In this document: positions 18,895 through 27,296 of the stretch, piece after piece
How the letters are laid out: each line of letters starts with the position of its first letter
Position numbering within the stretch: the stretch's first letter is position 1
Assembly (NCBI RefSeq): GCF_948329825.1
Contig: NZ_CAOJCM010000003.1
Coordinates: forward strand, 496,001 to 560,000
Origin: Paenibacillus sp. JJ-100
Lineage (GTDB): Bacteria; Bacillota; Bacilli; Paenibacillales; Paenibacillaceae
DNA length: 64,000 nucleotides
Direction of reading: 5' to 3'
Notes under the pieces: model-generated
Told to the model about the DNA's origin: nothing
Seen by the model: only the letters and a program-made list of their open reading frames with translations
Databases searched by the model: none
Position numbers and translations under genes: made by a program

Positions 18895-19509
18895 TTAATC
18901 TCCTTCTGGCACAATAGGGTGTGCCTTTTCATTCAAGCTGTGAATACCATTCCAAAACACAGGCCAGGCAGCATCCATTCGCCTCTTATACCTGCGTGAG
19001 CTTCCATAGATAATTTCAACCGTAATGCCATCGAGAAATGTCATAAAAGCAATGGCAACCTGCTCGGCAGGAACAGGTGGAACATCGCCTTCGCGAATGG
19101 CTCGCTGCAACAGTCTGGTCAATGCACGCTCCATGCCGTCCAGAAATGGATACACTAAATCCATCACCTGACTGTACAGCTCAGGCGGCGGATAATAACA
19201 ATTGCGGAGCATGAGTCTGGCAGAGGCGTGATCTTGGTACTCCTGCTCAAACCAAGCCAAAAGCCCTTGAAGACGCTCTTCCAGTGGTAGGTGGGCATGA
19301 TCGCGAAAATATTCCAATGTGTGCCGCTGCACTTCGTGAAAAGCATGAACCAGCGTGTGCATAAACAAATCTTCTTTGCCACTGAAGTGTGCATATATAG
19401 ATGGTTTCTTGATCCCAACTTCATCAGCTATCGCTCTTAAAGAAGCCCCTTCATAGCCGTCTTTTGCAAAATGAAACAGGGCCGCATTCCGAATTGAATC
19501 AGCAGTCAT
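18895..19509 (-). CDS. TetR-family regulator of the SMR operon
   Basis: A 204-residue TetR protein with a clear helix-turn-helix ([44 protein letters not shown]). The start is the ATG at 19509, after AGGAAGGTGA; longer open frames lack a site. It heads an operon with the two SMR genes, and a near-ideal palindrome covers its own leader, so it probably represses the operon until a toxic cation binds. Confidence 0.9.
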   Translation of the reverse strand: MTADSIRNAALFHFAKDGYEGASLRAIADEVGIKKPSIYAHFSGKEDLFMHTLVHAFHEVQRHTLEYFRDHAHLPLEERLQGLLAWFEQEYQDHASARLMLRNCYYPPPELYSQVMDLVYPFLDGMERALTRLLQRAIREGDVPPVPAEQVAIAFMTFLDGITVEIIYGSSRRYKRRMDAAWPVFWNGIHSLNEKAHPIVPEGD

Positions 19510-19521
19510 CCAACTCACCTT

Positions 19522-19537
19522 CCTAACGGTCGTTAGG
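19522..19537. promoter_or_regulatory. TetR operator of the SMR operon
   Basis: CCTAACG-GT-CGTTAGG is a perfect 7-bp inverted repeat with a two-base spacer, ending 13 bp ahead of the regulator start codon and overlapping its ribosome-binding site. Such placement and symmetry are typical of autoregulating TetR proteins. Confidence 0.8.
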
Positions 19538-19664
19538 TGATATCTTTTCACGATTTACTTCATATGTCAAGAACAAAGATACATCCGCGGCACTTTACGT
19601 GTGCAAGCGGATGTATCAGGTTAATGGATATGTTGATGTAGTGGAACAAAAATCAATGTGCCGA

Positions 19665-21161
19665 TCAGAAGGTAGTAAAGCCAAGAATTAACTGTAGCTT
19701 ATACAGTATGCCTTTTAAAAATGTGGTCTTCTCCTGGAACTCTTCCAGATCCAATGTGAATTCCGCATCTTCATTCGTCCAAATACGCTTGAAATAATTC
19801 GCAACGTCAATCGTAAACGGATTGTCTGCCGGAGCTGCGACCCACACATTATTCTCCAGATTGTAATCATTGAGATTACGTGGAGTGAAGTTGGTGGAGC
19901 CGCCCAGAACCACATGATCCCCGGTAGCTTTGGCGATATACATCATCTTGGTATGGTATTGCTCTTTGGTGGTGTTGTACCACCTAATCTTAATTTTGCC
20001 GTTCGATTTATCATGCAGTTCAGCCGCGACAGGACGATTCGGGATACCGATCTTCTCCTGACCAAATGCATTCTCATTAGGATCAAGCACAAGCCGGATG
20101 TCGGTTCCTCGCTCAGAGGCCTCCAGCAACGCCTCCAGCACCTTAGGCGAAGCGAGGTAGAACATCCCCATCCATATCGTATCCCCTTGGCCCGCCTGTC
20201 GAAGGTCATTCAGCAGGGCATCATTGACTTTGCCTTCGGTCACATATCGAAGGCGAATAGGTCCATCATCGTTATTCGTATCCTCTGAAGGGGAGGACTG
20301 GGAAGATTCGGTATAAACGGGGAGCCGACCTCCGCCGGATATATCCACAACAGCTTGTTCCGATTTCAGGATATCCCCAATGATCGGGCCCGTAAACTCA
20401 AATCCAACGTTCGAATGATAGGCACTAGGATCATGAATGTTGCCTGATGACACGATGGCTTTTTTTTCGCTAGCAACCACCTTGCGGTGATTCGCTTTCA
20501 CATTTAACAACTTCAGATAGGATCTCAGGGTAACATCCGGCCCATCTGTCGCCATCAGGTTAGGAATCCAGCCTTTTCCGGACTGACCGAACCACTGGAA
20601 AAATGTGCGCCAGACTGCTGAATACACCGGTGTCGAATCGCGCAGTGGATCATCATTCGTGATGACGACATGAATATTGGCCTGTTTCATCTGTTCCAGC
20701 AACGGATTCGGGGCGGAGTTATAGTTGGTGTTTATTTCGTCGGTAATGAACCAGATGTCGATATCAGGTTGTTTCATTTTTTTGGCTATGAGCGCATCGG
20801 TAAACTCCTGACTGACAGGTGGAAACTGTTGCCCCTTATGCTGGTAGTTGTTGAACAAAAACATGTCAACCAGGATAAATTGCTCGGCATCTTCCACGAC
20901 CTGAAGCATCCGCTGGAAAATCTGCTGCTCGTGTTGCATTTGTCCATCGGAAGAAGGATAGGTGAGATCATGTAGGAACTGGACGTTCTGCACCCTGTAT
21001 TCCGGGCTTTCATAGGAAATACCCGGTGGCAGCGGTTTATAGGTCTGATAGAGCATCACGGCGATGAGCCAGAAGATCAGAAGTACAACTGCTGTTCGTA
21101 TGTATGGGAATTTGCTGCGAGAAGATGTGCGGTCAGAGTTATGGTGACGTAATGATACCAA
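19665..21161 (-). CDS. Membrane-anchored phospholipase D-like protein
   Basis: A 498-residue protein with one N-terminal membrane helix (about residues 21-37, TAVVLLIFWLIAVMLYQTY) and two PLD-like halves. The first motif reads HRK-x4-E-x6-SGN (Glu where Asp is usual); the second reads HTK-x4-A...GGSTN (Asp replaced). Both His-Lys pairs remain. Members act on phospholipids, cardiolipin or nucleic acids; which applies here is unknown. I use the TTG at 21161 with GGAGGGA upstream; the open frame extends 50 codons further to overlap the carH promoter. It is divergent from carH. Confidence 0.8.
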   Translation of the reverse strand: MVSLRHHNSDRTSSRSKFPYIRTAVVLLIFWLIAVMLYQTYKPLPPGISYESPEYRVQNVQFLHDLTYPSSDGQMQHEQQIFQRMLQVVEDAEQFILVDMFLFNNYQHKGQQFPPVSQEFTDALIAKKMKQPDIDIWFITDEINTNYNSAPNPLLEQMKQANIHVVITNDDPLRDSTPVYSAVWRTFFQWFGQSGKGWIPNLMATDGPDVTLRSYLKLLNVKANHRKVVASEKKAIVSSGNIHDPSAYHSNVGFEFTGPIIGDILKSEQAVVDISGGGRLPVYTESSQSSPSEDTNNDDGPIRLRYVTEGKVNDALLNDLRQAGQGDTIWMGMFYLASPKVLEALLEASERGTDIRLVLDPNENAFGQEKIGIPNRPVAAELHDKSNGKIKIRWYNTTKEQYHTKMMYIAKATGDHVVLGGSTNFTPRNLNDYNLENNVWVAAPADNPFTIDVANYFKRIWTNEDAEFTLDLEEFQEKTTFLKGILYKLQLILGFTTF

Positions 21162-21279
21162 CGTGGTTCCCTCCTTCGATGCTTGCTGACGTTTATTACC
21201 ACATGTGTTGCAATGTTGACGCAAAGACTGCTTTGATTGTGCATGATTAGCTGGGCGGGCAGTTCTGGAAATGCTTGAA

Positions 21280-21308
21280 TCGACAGGTACAGAGGTGTAA
21301 TGTATAAT
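21280..21308 (+). promoter_or_regulatory. carH promoter
   Basis: TCGACA (21280-21285) and TATAAT (21303-21308) are separated by 17 bp, matching the housekeeping consensus at 11 of 12 positions. The -10 box falls inside the first of three 11-bp repeats, so a regulator bound there would block initiation. Confidence 0.7.
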
Positions 21309-21332
21309 CAATGTATTATTTTTGTAGAACGT
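21300..21332 (+). promoter_or_regulatory. Three 11-bp direct repeats at the carH promoter (CarH operator)
   Basis: ATGTATAATCA, ATGTATTATTT and TTGTAGAACGT follow one another without gap, sharing WTGTA at exact 11-bp steps. The same pattern occurs ahead of the carotenoid operon. CarH-type tetramers are known to bind consecutive 11-bp direct repeats over promoter elements. It implies autoregulation. Confidence 0.75.
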
Positions 21333-21357
21333 TTACGGAGAGAAAGTAGGTAATCAC

Positions 21358-22293
21358 GTGTATTCCATTAAACAAGTCGCTACTATGCTGGGCATTCAGG
21401 CGGTCACGCTCCGGGCTTGGGAAAATCGGTATAATGCAGTGACCCCTGAGCGGACAGAATCGGGTTATCGCATGTACACGGAAGAGAATGTTGCGGATTT
21501 GCGCTGGTTGAAAGAACAGATCGATGATCATCAGACCAATATCTCTGAGGCAGTGCGTATGTTGAAGATTAGAAAAGAAAATGTGCATGACACTGCCTCG
21601 CCTGTGCCGATGGCTCCAACGGTACCTGTGGTGGAAGAAGCTTATACTCAGATGGCTGATCAGATCTACGACTCCCTCTATCATTTTCAAGGTGAGCGTG
21701 CGAATGGCTTGATTGACTTTGGATTCACCATGTACGGTTATGACAGCATGTTCTACCATGTGCTCGTGCCGATTCTGGTTCGGGTTGGAGATGCATGGGA
21801 AGAGGGGCGCGCAACAGTAGCGCAGGAGCACTTCATGACACAGTTAATCTCACAGCGATTTTATCAGTTTTTCCATCTGTTCCCGATCTATCCGCATCTT
21901 CCAAAAGTTCTGGCTCTCTGTCCGGAAGGGGAGCATCATCAGGTTGGTCTATTATTATTCTCACTATTTATGCGCAAAAACGGAGCTGAGGTGCTTTATC
22001 TCGGAGCTAATACGCCTGAAGAAGGTGTTTTTCCAATCCTTCGTGAACAGAAAATCAAACTGGTCTGTCTATCGGTAACCAATTCTGGACTTGTAAACAC
22101 TTGTGATCAGTTAATCAGCAAAATTCGGGACGAGTTCCCTCATATTCGTTTTGTTCTTGGTGGTAAAGGGTTCGAACGCGCCAAGAATGCTCGTTACCCA
22201 GAGTGGATTATGCCGGAAGATTCGTCAGATTGGCAGTCATGGTTTGAGCGGGAGTACTTTACCGATCATCGATCGTCAGGAACGAGGCAGTGA
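21358..22293 (+). CDS. carH: CarH/LitR-like B12-dependent MerR photoreceptor regulator
   Basis: A 311-residue repressor candidate. Residues 1-70 form a MerR winged helix (YSIKQVATMLGIQAVTLRAWENRY). A four-helix-bundle segment holds the CarH signature W147-x9-E157-H158, and the Rossmann cobalamin domain has E192-x-H194-x-x-G197, where His194 should coordinate cobalt, then SVTNSG and VLGGKG. Known CarH proteins bind adenosylcobalamin and repress carotenoid genes in the dark. The residue after Trp147 is Glu, whereas I recall a cobalt-binding His there in the Thermus protein. The start is GTG with GTAGGT upstream. The carotenoid operon follows directly. Confidence 0.9.
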   Translation: MYSIKQVATMLGIQAVTLRAWENRYNAVTPERTESGYRMYTEENVADLRWLKEQIDDHQTNISEAVRMLKIRKENVHDTASPVPMAPTVPVVEEAYTQMADQIYDSLYHFQGERANGLIDFGFTMYGYDSMFYHVLVPILVRVGDAWEEGRATVAQEHFMTQLISQRFYQFFHLFPIYPHLPKVLALCPEGEHHQVGLLLFSLFMRKNGAEVLYLGANTPEEGVFPILREQKIKLVCLSVTNSGLVNTCDQLISKIRDEFPHIRFVLGGKGFERAKNARYPEWIMPEDSSDWQSWFEREYFTDHRSSGTRQ

Positions 22294-22341
22294 GTAGTCT
22301 GCATTCCAGCATAATTTGTAGCCAAGATAATAGTTTTATAT

Positions 22342-22384
22342 AAAAGACATCCTTTAAGTGAAGATCAAAGGATGTCTTTTTGAT
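22342..22384 (+). terminator. Terminator of carH
   Basis: A perfect 14-bp stem (AAAAGACATCCTTT with AAAGGATGTCTTTT) around an 11-base loop is followed by T. It insulates carH from the carotenoid operon, which therefore needs its own promoter. Confidence 0.9.
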
Positions 22385-22520
22385 TCAAAATAAAAGGGTT
22401 ACGGGGGGGTGATTGACCTAGTGTATGTATGATTGGATAGGGGCGATTCCTAGATCGATCAGAAAATAAGTTATAAAGTGACAATTAATTTGACCCGTCG
22501 GTCATTTTATGTTTTACTTG

Positions 22521-22553
22521 TTGTATAACATTTGTATTGCATTTGTATAATGT
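22521..22553 (+). promoter_or_regulatory. Three 11-bp direct repeats at the carotenoid operon promoter (CarH operator)
   Basis: TTGTATAACAT, TTGTATTGCAT and TTGTATAATGT run head to tail at 22521, 22532 and 22543. A TATAAT -10 box (22546-22551) lies in the third repeat; the first repeat's TTGTAT could serve as a -35 box with a long 19-bp spacer. The array lies about 100 bp ahead of the first desaturase gene. Binding of CarH here would occlude RNA polymerase. Confidence 0.78.
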
Positions 22554-22649
22554 TTTTCGATTTATCCGCTTAAAGTGTTTCAATGCGGTTTAATAATAGT
22601 TTAGGGGATTGAGAACTGGAGATATTCCTTACATAGAAAGGTGAGTGGC

Positions 22650-24200
22650 ATGATACCGAATCAACAACGAAAACGTGCAGCCGTTATTGGCGCAGGTCCA
22701 GGAGGACTTGCAGCAGCCATGTTACTGTCCGGTCAGGGATATGAAGTGGATGTGTATGAGAAACAGCCGGCTATTGGAGGACGCTCTGCCCGTCTGGAGC
22801 TTGGTGAATACAAGTTTGACCGCGGGGCTACTTTTTTGATGATGCCTCAGTTAATTGAAGAGATGTTTGATGTGGTCGGACGCAAGCTGTCGGATTATGT
22901 AGATATGAAAGAACTGACCCCGCTGTACGCTTTGAATTTTGGAGACAAGGTATTCACGCCTTCACGTAATCGAGAAGATACAGCAGCACAGATCAAGGAA
23001 CTGTTTCCTGGTAATGAAGAGAATTACCTGCGGTATATGCGAGACGAGGAAGTGAAGTTTGGCAAAGTCATGCCACTGCTCCGTCGTCCGTTTGGTAAGC
23101 TCACCGATTATCTGCGGAAAGATGCGATTACGGCACTGCCCAAACTCGATATCAATAACACGGTTTACGGCATCCTTTCCCGTTATTTCACCGATGAACG
23201 TCTGCGCTGGGCATTTACATTCCAATCCAAGTATCTGGGGATGTCCGCATGGGACTGTCCGGGAACCTTTACGATATTATCGTTTATCGAGCACCAGTAT
23301 GGACTGTTTCACCCCGTTGGCGGCGTGAATCGTATTTTCCAGGCCATGGCTGATGTCGTTGAAGAATATGGCGGACGAATTCACACAAGTACACCTGTGA
23401 AACAGGTAATTGTTCGGAATGGTCGGGCTGAGGGTCTACTGCTTGAAAATGGAGAGCGAATTGAAGCTGACCATGTCGTGGTCAACGCCGATTTTGCTCA
23501 TGCAGTGAACCATTTGTTTGAACCTGGTGTACTGAAGAAGTACACCCCTGAGAAGATGAAACGCAAAAAGTATTCCTGCTCCACAGCGATGTTGTATCTC
23601 GGTGTAGATGGGGAATTCGATCTGCCACATCACTCGATCTATTTTCCCGAAGACTACCGGGTGAACGTCGATGAGATTACGAAGCACAAAATATTATCCG
23701 CAGATCCATCTCTATATGTTCATAACCCATCCAGACTCGATTCGACACTCGCACCTGCAGGGAAATCTGCACTTTATGTGCTGATGCCTACTCCAAACCT
23801 TACGGGAGACATTGACTGGGAGGCTGAACGGGCGAAGGTTCAGGAAACGATGTTGAAGCGGCTTGAAGCTATTCCAGAGCTGGCTGATATCCGCGGCCGG
23901 ATTGAAGAATGCATGATGTTTACCCCGCTGGATTGGCAGAATGAGCTGGATGTCTACCACGGGGCAACGTTCAACATGGCTCATAACTTGGGTCAGATGA
24001 TGTATCTCAGACCGCACAATCAATTTGAGGAATTGGAACGGGTCTGGTTGGTAGGCGGAGGGACACATCCGGGCAGCGGTTTGCCGACCATTTTTGAATC
24101 AGCACGCATCAGTGTCAGACTAATTCAGGAAGAGGATGCAAGAAAGCGTACCAAGCCATCTTCTTATGTGAAGACAGTGGAAGCAGGAGGGCACTCATGA
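22650..24200 (+). CDS. CrtN/CrtI-type carotenoid desaturase (first)
   Basis: A 516-residue FAD-dependent phytoene-desaturase-family enzyme. The N-terminal dinucleotide fold is AAVIGAGPGGLAAAMLLSGQGYEVDVYEKQ and the C-terminal FAD contact is GGGTHPGSGLPTIFESARIS. It probably introduces double bases of conjugation into 4,4'-diapophytoene. I use ATG 22650 after GAAAGGTGAG; a GTG lies nine bases upstream. It is the first gene of a seven-gene operon and overlaps the next by four bases. Which of the three paralogues does each oxidation cannot be settled from sequence alone. Confidence 0.87.
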   Translation: MIPNQQRKRAAVIGAGPGGLAAAMLLSGQGYEVDVYEKQPAIGGRSARLELGEYKFDRGATFLMMPQLIEEMFDVVGRKLSDYVDMKELTPLYALNFGDKVFTPSRNREDTAAQIKELFPGNEENYLRYMRDEEVKFGKVMPLLRRPFGKLTDYLRKDAITALPKLDINNTVYGILSRYFTDERLRWAFTFQSKYLGMSAWDCPGTFTILSFIEHQYGLFHPVGGVNRIFQAMADVVEEYGGRIHTSTPVKQVIVRNGRAEGLLLENGERIEADHVVVNADFAHAVNHLFEPGVLKKYTPEKMKRKKYSCSTAMLYLGVDGEFDLPHHSIYFPEDYRVNVDEITKHKILSADPSLYVHNPSRLDSTLAPAGKSALYVLMPTPNLTGDIDWEAERAKVQETMLKRLEAIPELADIRGRIEECMMFTPLDWQNELDVYHGATFNMAHNLGQMMYLRPHNQFEELERVWLVGGGTHPGSGLPTIFESARISVRLIQEEDARKRTKPSSYVKTVEAGGHS

Positions 24201-25660
24201 AGCGGGTAGGTATTGTCGGCGCAGGGATCGGAGGACTTACTTCAGCTCTGCTGCTGAACCGTCAGGGATGGGATGTTACGGTGTATGAACGAGGCTCTCG
24301 TGTAGGGGGGCGGATTGCTTTTGAACAGGAAGGCGATTACCGAATTGATCAGGGGCCCACGATTGTGCTTCTGCCGGAGATGTTGCTAGGCATTCTGGAA
24401 GAGGCTGGTGTAGATCGTTCCAAGGTCGAACTGCTGCGCTGTGACCCGTTATATCGCGTGCATTATCACAGCGAACGTGTCATGTCGAAGAAAACAGACC
24501 GGGAGGAGCAGGCAACAGAGATAGAGCGTTTGTTCCCAGGAGAAGGCCGGAGCTTCACCAGATTTATGAAAGATATGGATACGTTGTTCCCCGCAGGACG
24601 GGCAGCATTCCTGGAGCAGATGTTTCCGCGCAAAAGGGATTTTTTCACCCCGTCACTCATGTCACTCATGGGCAGGTTGCGTGCACACAAGAGTGTGCGG
24701 AAAGCTGTAGGGGATTATTTTGAACATGAAGAGTTACTAGACGCTTATTCGTTGCAAAGTTTGTATATCGGTGGATCCCCCTTTGGTACGCCGGGCATTT
24801 ATTCTTTGCTTCCTTATGCCGAGCACGAATATGGCATCTGGATGGTGAAGGGCGGTTATGCGGCTTTGCCTGCTATTCTGGAGCAGGAGTTGCTCTCACG
24901 TGGCGGTAAGATCAAGCTGGAGACCGAAGTGACCGGACTAACGATCCGCAACGGGATATGCCAAGGGATCGAAACAGCTGAAGGCATAGAACAGTTCGAT
25001 GCTGTAATCTATAACGGGGATTTTCCACACTTAAGTGGGCTGATGAACCAAGTGCCAGAAGCTCCTGTCAAACGCAAACCGTATCGTCCGTCATCGGGTT
25101 GTGTGCTGATCTACACCGGAGTCGACAAAAGATGGGAAGATGCCACAACGCATCAATTCTTCCTGCCGCCAAGTCTGGATGGTAGTTTACGTGAAGTATT
25201 CAACCAGCGCCAGATTCCGGTGAAGTCTTCATTTTACGTCTTTAATCCGGTTGCGGTAGACGAAACAGCTGCACCTCCCGGACAAAGTGTATTGTATTTT
25301 CTCATCCCGGTACCGGATGCGGAAGGCTTGCACTGGGAACAAGAGAGCGAGACACTGGCGGAACGTGTGCTGGAGGAGGCAGAGCAGCGAGGATTCCCTG
25401 GACTTCGGGCAGCCATAGAGTGGAAAAAGGTACGCACACCTGCTGACGCAGCACGTGATGGTCTTTACTGCGGAGGAAGCTTCGGCATCGCACCTGTCCT
25501 GTTTCAATCAGGAGTGTATCGACCGCAGCCCAAGCCGTTTCCGAAGATACAAGGGTTATACGCCGCCGGAGCATCGGTGCATCCAGGAGGCGGAGTACCC
25601 ATCGTCATGCAAGGCGCAAGGATGGCGGTCAATCAACTCATGAAGGAGATGGGGAAATGA
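24197..25660 (+). CDS. CrtN/CrtI-type carotenoid desaturase or oxidase (second)
   Basis: A 487-residue paralogue of the preceding gene, with VGIVGAGIGGLTSALLLNRQGWDVTVYERG at the N-terminus and AGASVHPGGGVPIVMQGARMA at the C-terminus. It starts in an ATGA overlap with the first desaturase and ends in another ATGA overlap with the synthase, so translation is coupled. It may complete desaturation to 4,4'-diapolycopene or act on an aldehyde intermediate, as the CrtNc-like enzymes of C30 pathways do. Confidence 0.85.
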   Translation: MKRVGIVGAGIGGLTSALLLNRQGWDVTVYERGSRVGGRIAFEQEGDYRIDQGPTIVLLPEMLLGILEEAGVDRSKVELLRCDPLYRVHYHSERVMSKKTDREEQATEIERLFPGEGRSFTRFMKDMDTLFPAGRAAFLEQMFPRKRDFFTPSLMSLMGRLRAHKSVRKAVGDYFEHEELLDAYSLQSLYIGGSPFGTPGIYSLLPYAEHEYGIWMVKGGYAALPAILEQELLSRGGKIKLETEVTGLTIRNGICQGIETAEGIEQFDAVIYNGDFPHLSGLMNQVPEAPVKRKPYRPSSGCVLIYTGVDKRWEDATTHQFFLPPSLDGSLREVFNQRQIPVKSSFYVFNPVAVDETAAPPGQSVLYFLIPVPDAEGLHWEQESETLAERVLEEAEQRGFPGLRAAIEWKKVRTPADAARDGLYCGGSFGIAPVLFQSGVYRPQPKPFPKIQGLYAAGASVHPGGGVPIVMQGARMAVNQLMKEMGK

Positions 25661-26529
25661 ATGAAGCGATTTTGAGTAGATGTGAAGAGTTGATGCAAAA
25701 AGGTTCCTCGTCTTTTTATCAGGCATTCAAAGGGCTGCCAAGTCCGCGCCGTGAGGCTGTATATGTAATCTATGCTTTTTGCCGGATGATAGATGATAGT
25801 ATGGACGAACCAGAGCAATCAACATATACGATTCATGAAATTCATGATTTGTTTGAACGCTTGGAAGAAGCGGAGGGACATTTCATCTGGCCAGCACTGA
25901 GATGGCTGTTTAGCAGCTTTCCTCATCTGGACAAAGGCCCTTTTTTTCGTCAGATGGAAGGACAATTAACGGATCTTGAAGTGACACACTACACAACGAT
26001 GGAACAACTGGAACATTATTGTTATCTGGTTGCTGGTACGGTAGGGGAGATGTTGCTGCCTGTGCTCCGTAACGATAATGGCGCAGAAGTAGCCATGAAC
26101 GGGATTGCACTGGGTAAAGGTATGCAAATCGTAAACATCATTCGTGACATCGGCGAGGACCGTGCAAGAATGCGTCGCTATGTGCCGCTGGAGATCATGG
26201 AGAAACACGGATACTCCGAACAGGATTGGAAAGACGGCGTTGTGGATGATCGATTTATTGCCATTATCCATGATTTGAAGGATGCAGCGCTGAATTGGTT
26301 CCGCATTGGTATGGATCGTCTGGATACATACCCCGAGGAGAGTGCGTTTGCCATTGAGCTTGCGGCTGCTTTCTACTCGAACATTCTGAATGCGGTGGAG
26401 CGTAACAACTATGATGTATATACGCAACGTGCATATGTCAGCGATGAATCGAAACTGGAGATGCTGGGTGCAATTGTGAAACGTTATCCGATGCTCGCCT
26501 ATCAAGCTTCCCGAATGGCGGTATCCTGA
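25657..26529 (+). CDS. crtM: Squalene/phytoene synthase family, probable diapophytoene synthase
   Basis: A 290-residue head-to-head prenyl synthase. The two aspartate-rich magnesium sites are IDDSMDE (near residue 46) and NIIRDIGED (near residue 163). The sequence SFYQAFKGLPSPRREAVYVIYAFCR is the family's N-terminal signature. In this CrtN-rich context it most likely condenses two farnesyl diphosphates to 4,4'-diapophytoene (C30), not two geranylgeranyl diphosphates; sequence alone does not prove the chain length. It is in the middle of the coupled operon. Confidence 0.88.
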   Translation: MNEAILSRCEELMQKGSSSFYQAFKGLPSPRREAVYVIYAFCRMIDDSMDEPEQSTYTIHEIHDLFERLEEAEGHFIWPALRWLFSSFPHLDKGPFFRQMEGQLTDLEVTHYTTMEQLEHYCYLVAGTVGEMLLPVLRNDNGAEVAMNGIALGKGMQIVNIIRDIGEDRARMRRYVPLEIMEKHGYSEQDWKDGVVDDRFIAIIHDLKDAALNWFRIGMDRLDTYPEESAFAIELAAAFYSNILNAVERNNYDVYTQRAYVSDESKLEMLGAIVKRYPMLAYQASRMAVS

Positions 26530-27296
26530 TGGTTCAGTGGGTGTACTGGATTTGGTACGCCATTGGTGCTACCTTGATGCTTACCATCGGCGTCCCAGAG
26601 GTGTTATCTTTTTCGAATGGATTTTTTCTTATATTTTACGCGCTTTATGTGCTTGACCTGATATATCAGCAACATCACCGATCTGACCTGTCCGACCAGT
26701 CAGTCAAATGGTTGCGTCCCGGTCTCTGGATATCGTCGTTCATCATCTGGCTAGGGGGCATGGGTGTGGAATGGATCGGTGTACATACACACTGGCCTTT
26801 TGGCGAGTATGCTTATTCCGACTTTTTCGGTATTCATCTCTTTAGCGTTCCAGTGACACTTGGATTCGCATGGATTGCCGTTGTTGGTAACTCGGCCCTG
26901 ATTAGTGGCGGTGGATCGACTTGGGGAGGGAAGCTTGTACGTGCACTCAAGACGGGATTCTGGGCGATTGTACTGGATTTCGTGCTTGATCCGGTTGCTC
27001 ATGCAAGAGGGTTCTGGGAATGGCAGGCGCCAGGCGGGTTCTACGGTGTTCCGTGGACCAACTATATCAGCTGGTTCATTATGGGAGCGTTTCTGTCTCT
27101 CTTTTTACCTGCGATGCCGAAGGATCGACGTTCTTTGCTCCGGGCGAAATGGCTGTACCAGCTCTTTATTCTTCTGTTTGGCCTGCTTGCGCTAAAAGAA
27201 GGCATCACGGGCAGCTTCATCATTGCTATTGTGGGTGTGCTGCTTGCGGAGGGGAGCTGGCTGTGTGATCCGCGCCGTAAAATCCAAAGCGTTTGA
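26529..27296 (+). CDS. cruF: CruF-like carotenoid hydratase (DUF422)
   Basis: A 255-residue protein with about seven hydrophobic segments. The central part (GVHTHWPFGEYAYSDFFGIHLFSVPVTLGFAWIAVVGNSAL, then VLDFVLDPVAHARGFWEWQAPGGFYGVPWTNYISWF) is characteristic of the CruF carotenoid family, which adds water across a terminal double bond. It would create the tertiary hydroxyl to which a sugar is attached. Its start overlaps the synthase stop by one base, and its 3' end overlaps the acyltransferase gene by 32 bases in a different frame. Confidence 0.8.
   Translation: MVQWVYWIWYAIGATLMLTIGVPEVLSFSNGFFLIFYALYVLDLIYQQHHRSDLSDQSVKWLRPGLWISSFIIWLGGMGVEWIGVHTHWPFGEYAYSDFFGIHLFSVPVTLGFAWIAVVGNSALISGGGSTWGGKLVRALKTGFWAIVLDFVLDPVAHARGFWEWQAPGGFYGVPWTNYISWFIMGAFLSLFLPAMPKDRRSLLRAKWLYQLFILLFGLLALKEGITGSFIIAIVGVLLAEGSWLCDPRRKIQSV

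Noticed and set aside
19510-19664. Guanidine (ykkC) riboswitch ahead of the SMR genes
   Set aside because: The conserved aptamer pieces are absent; a TetR gene and palindromic operator are found instead.
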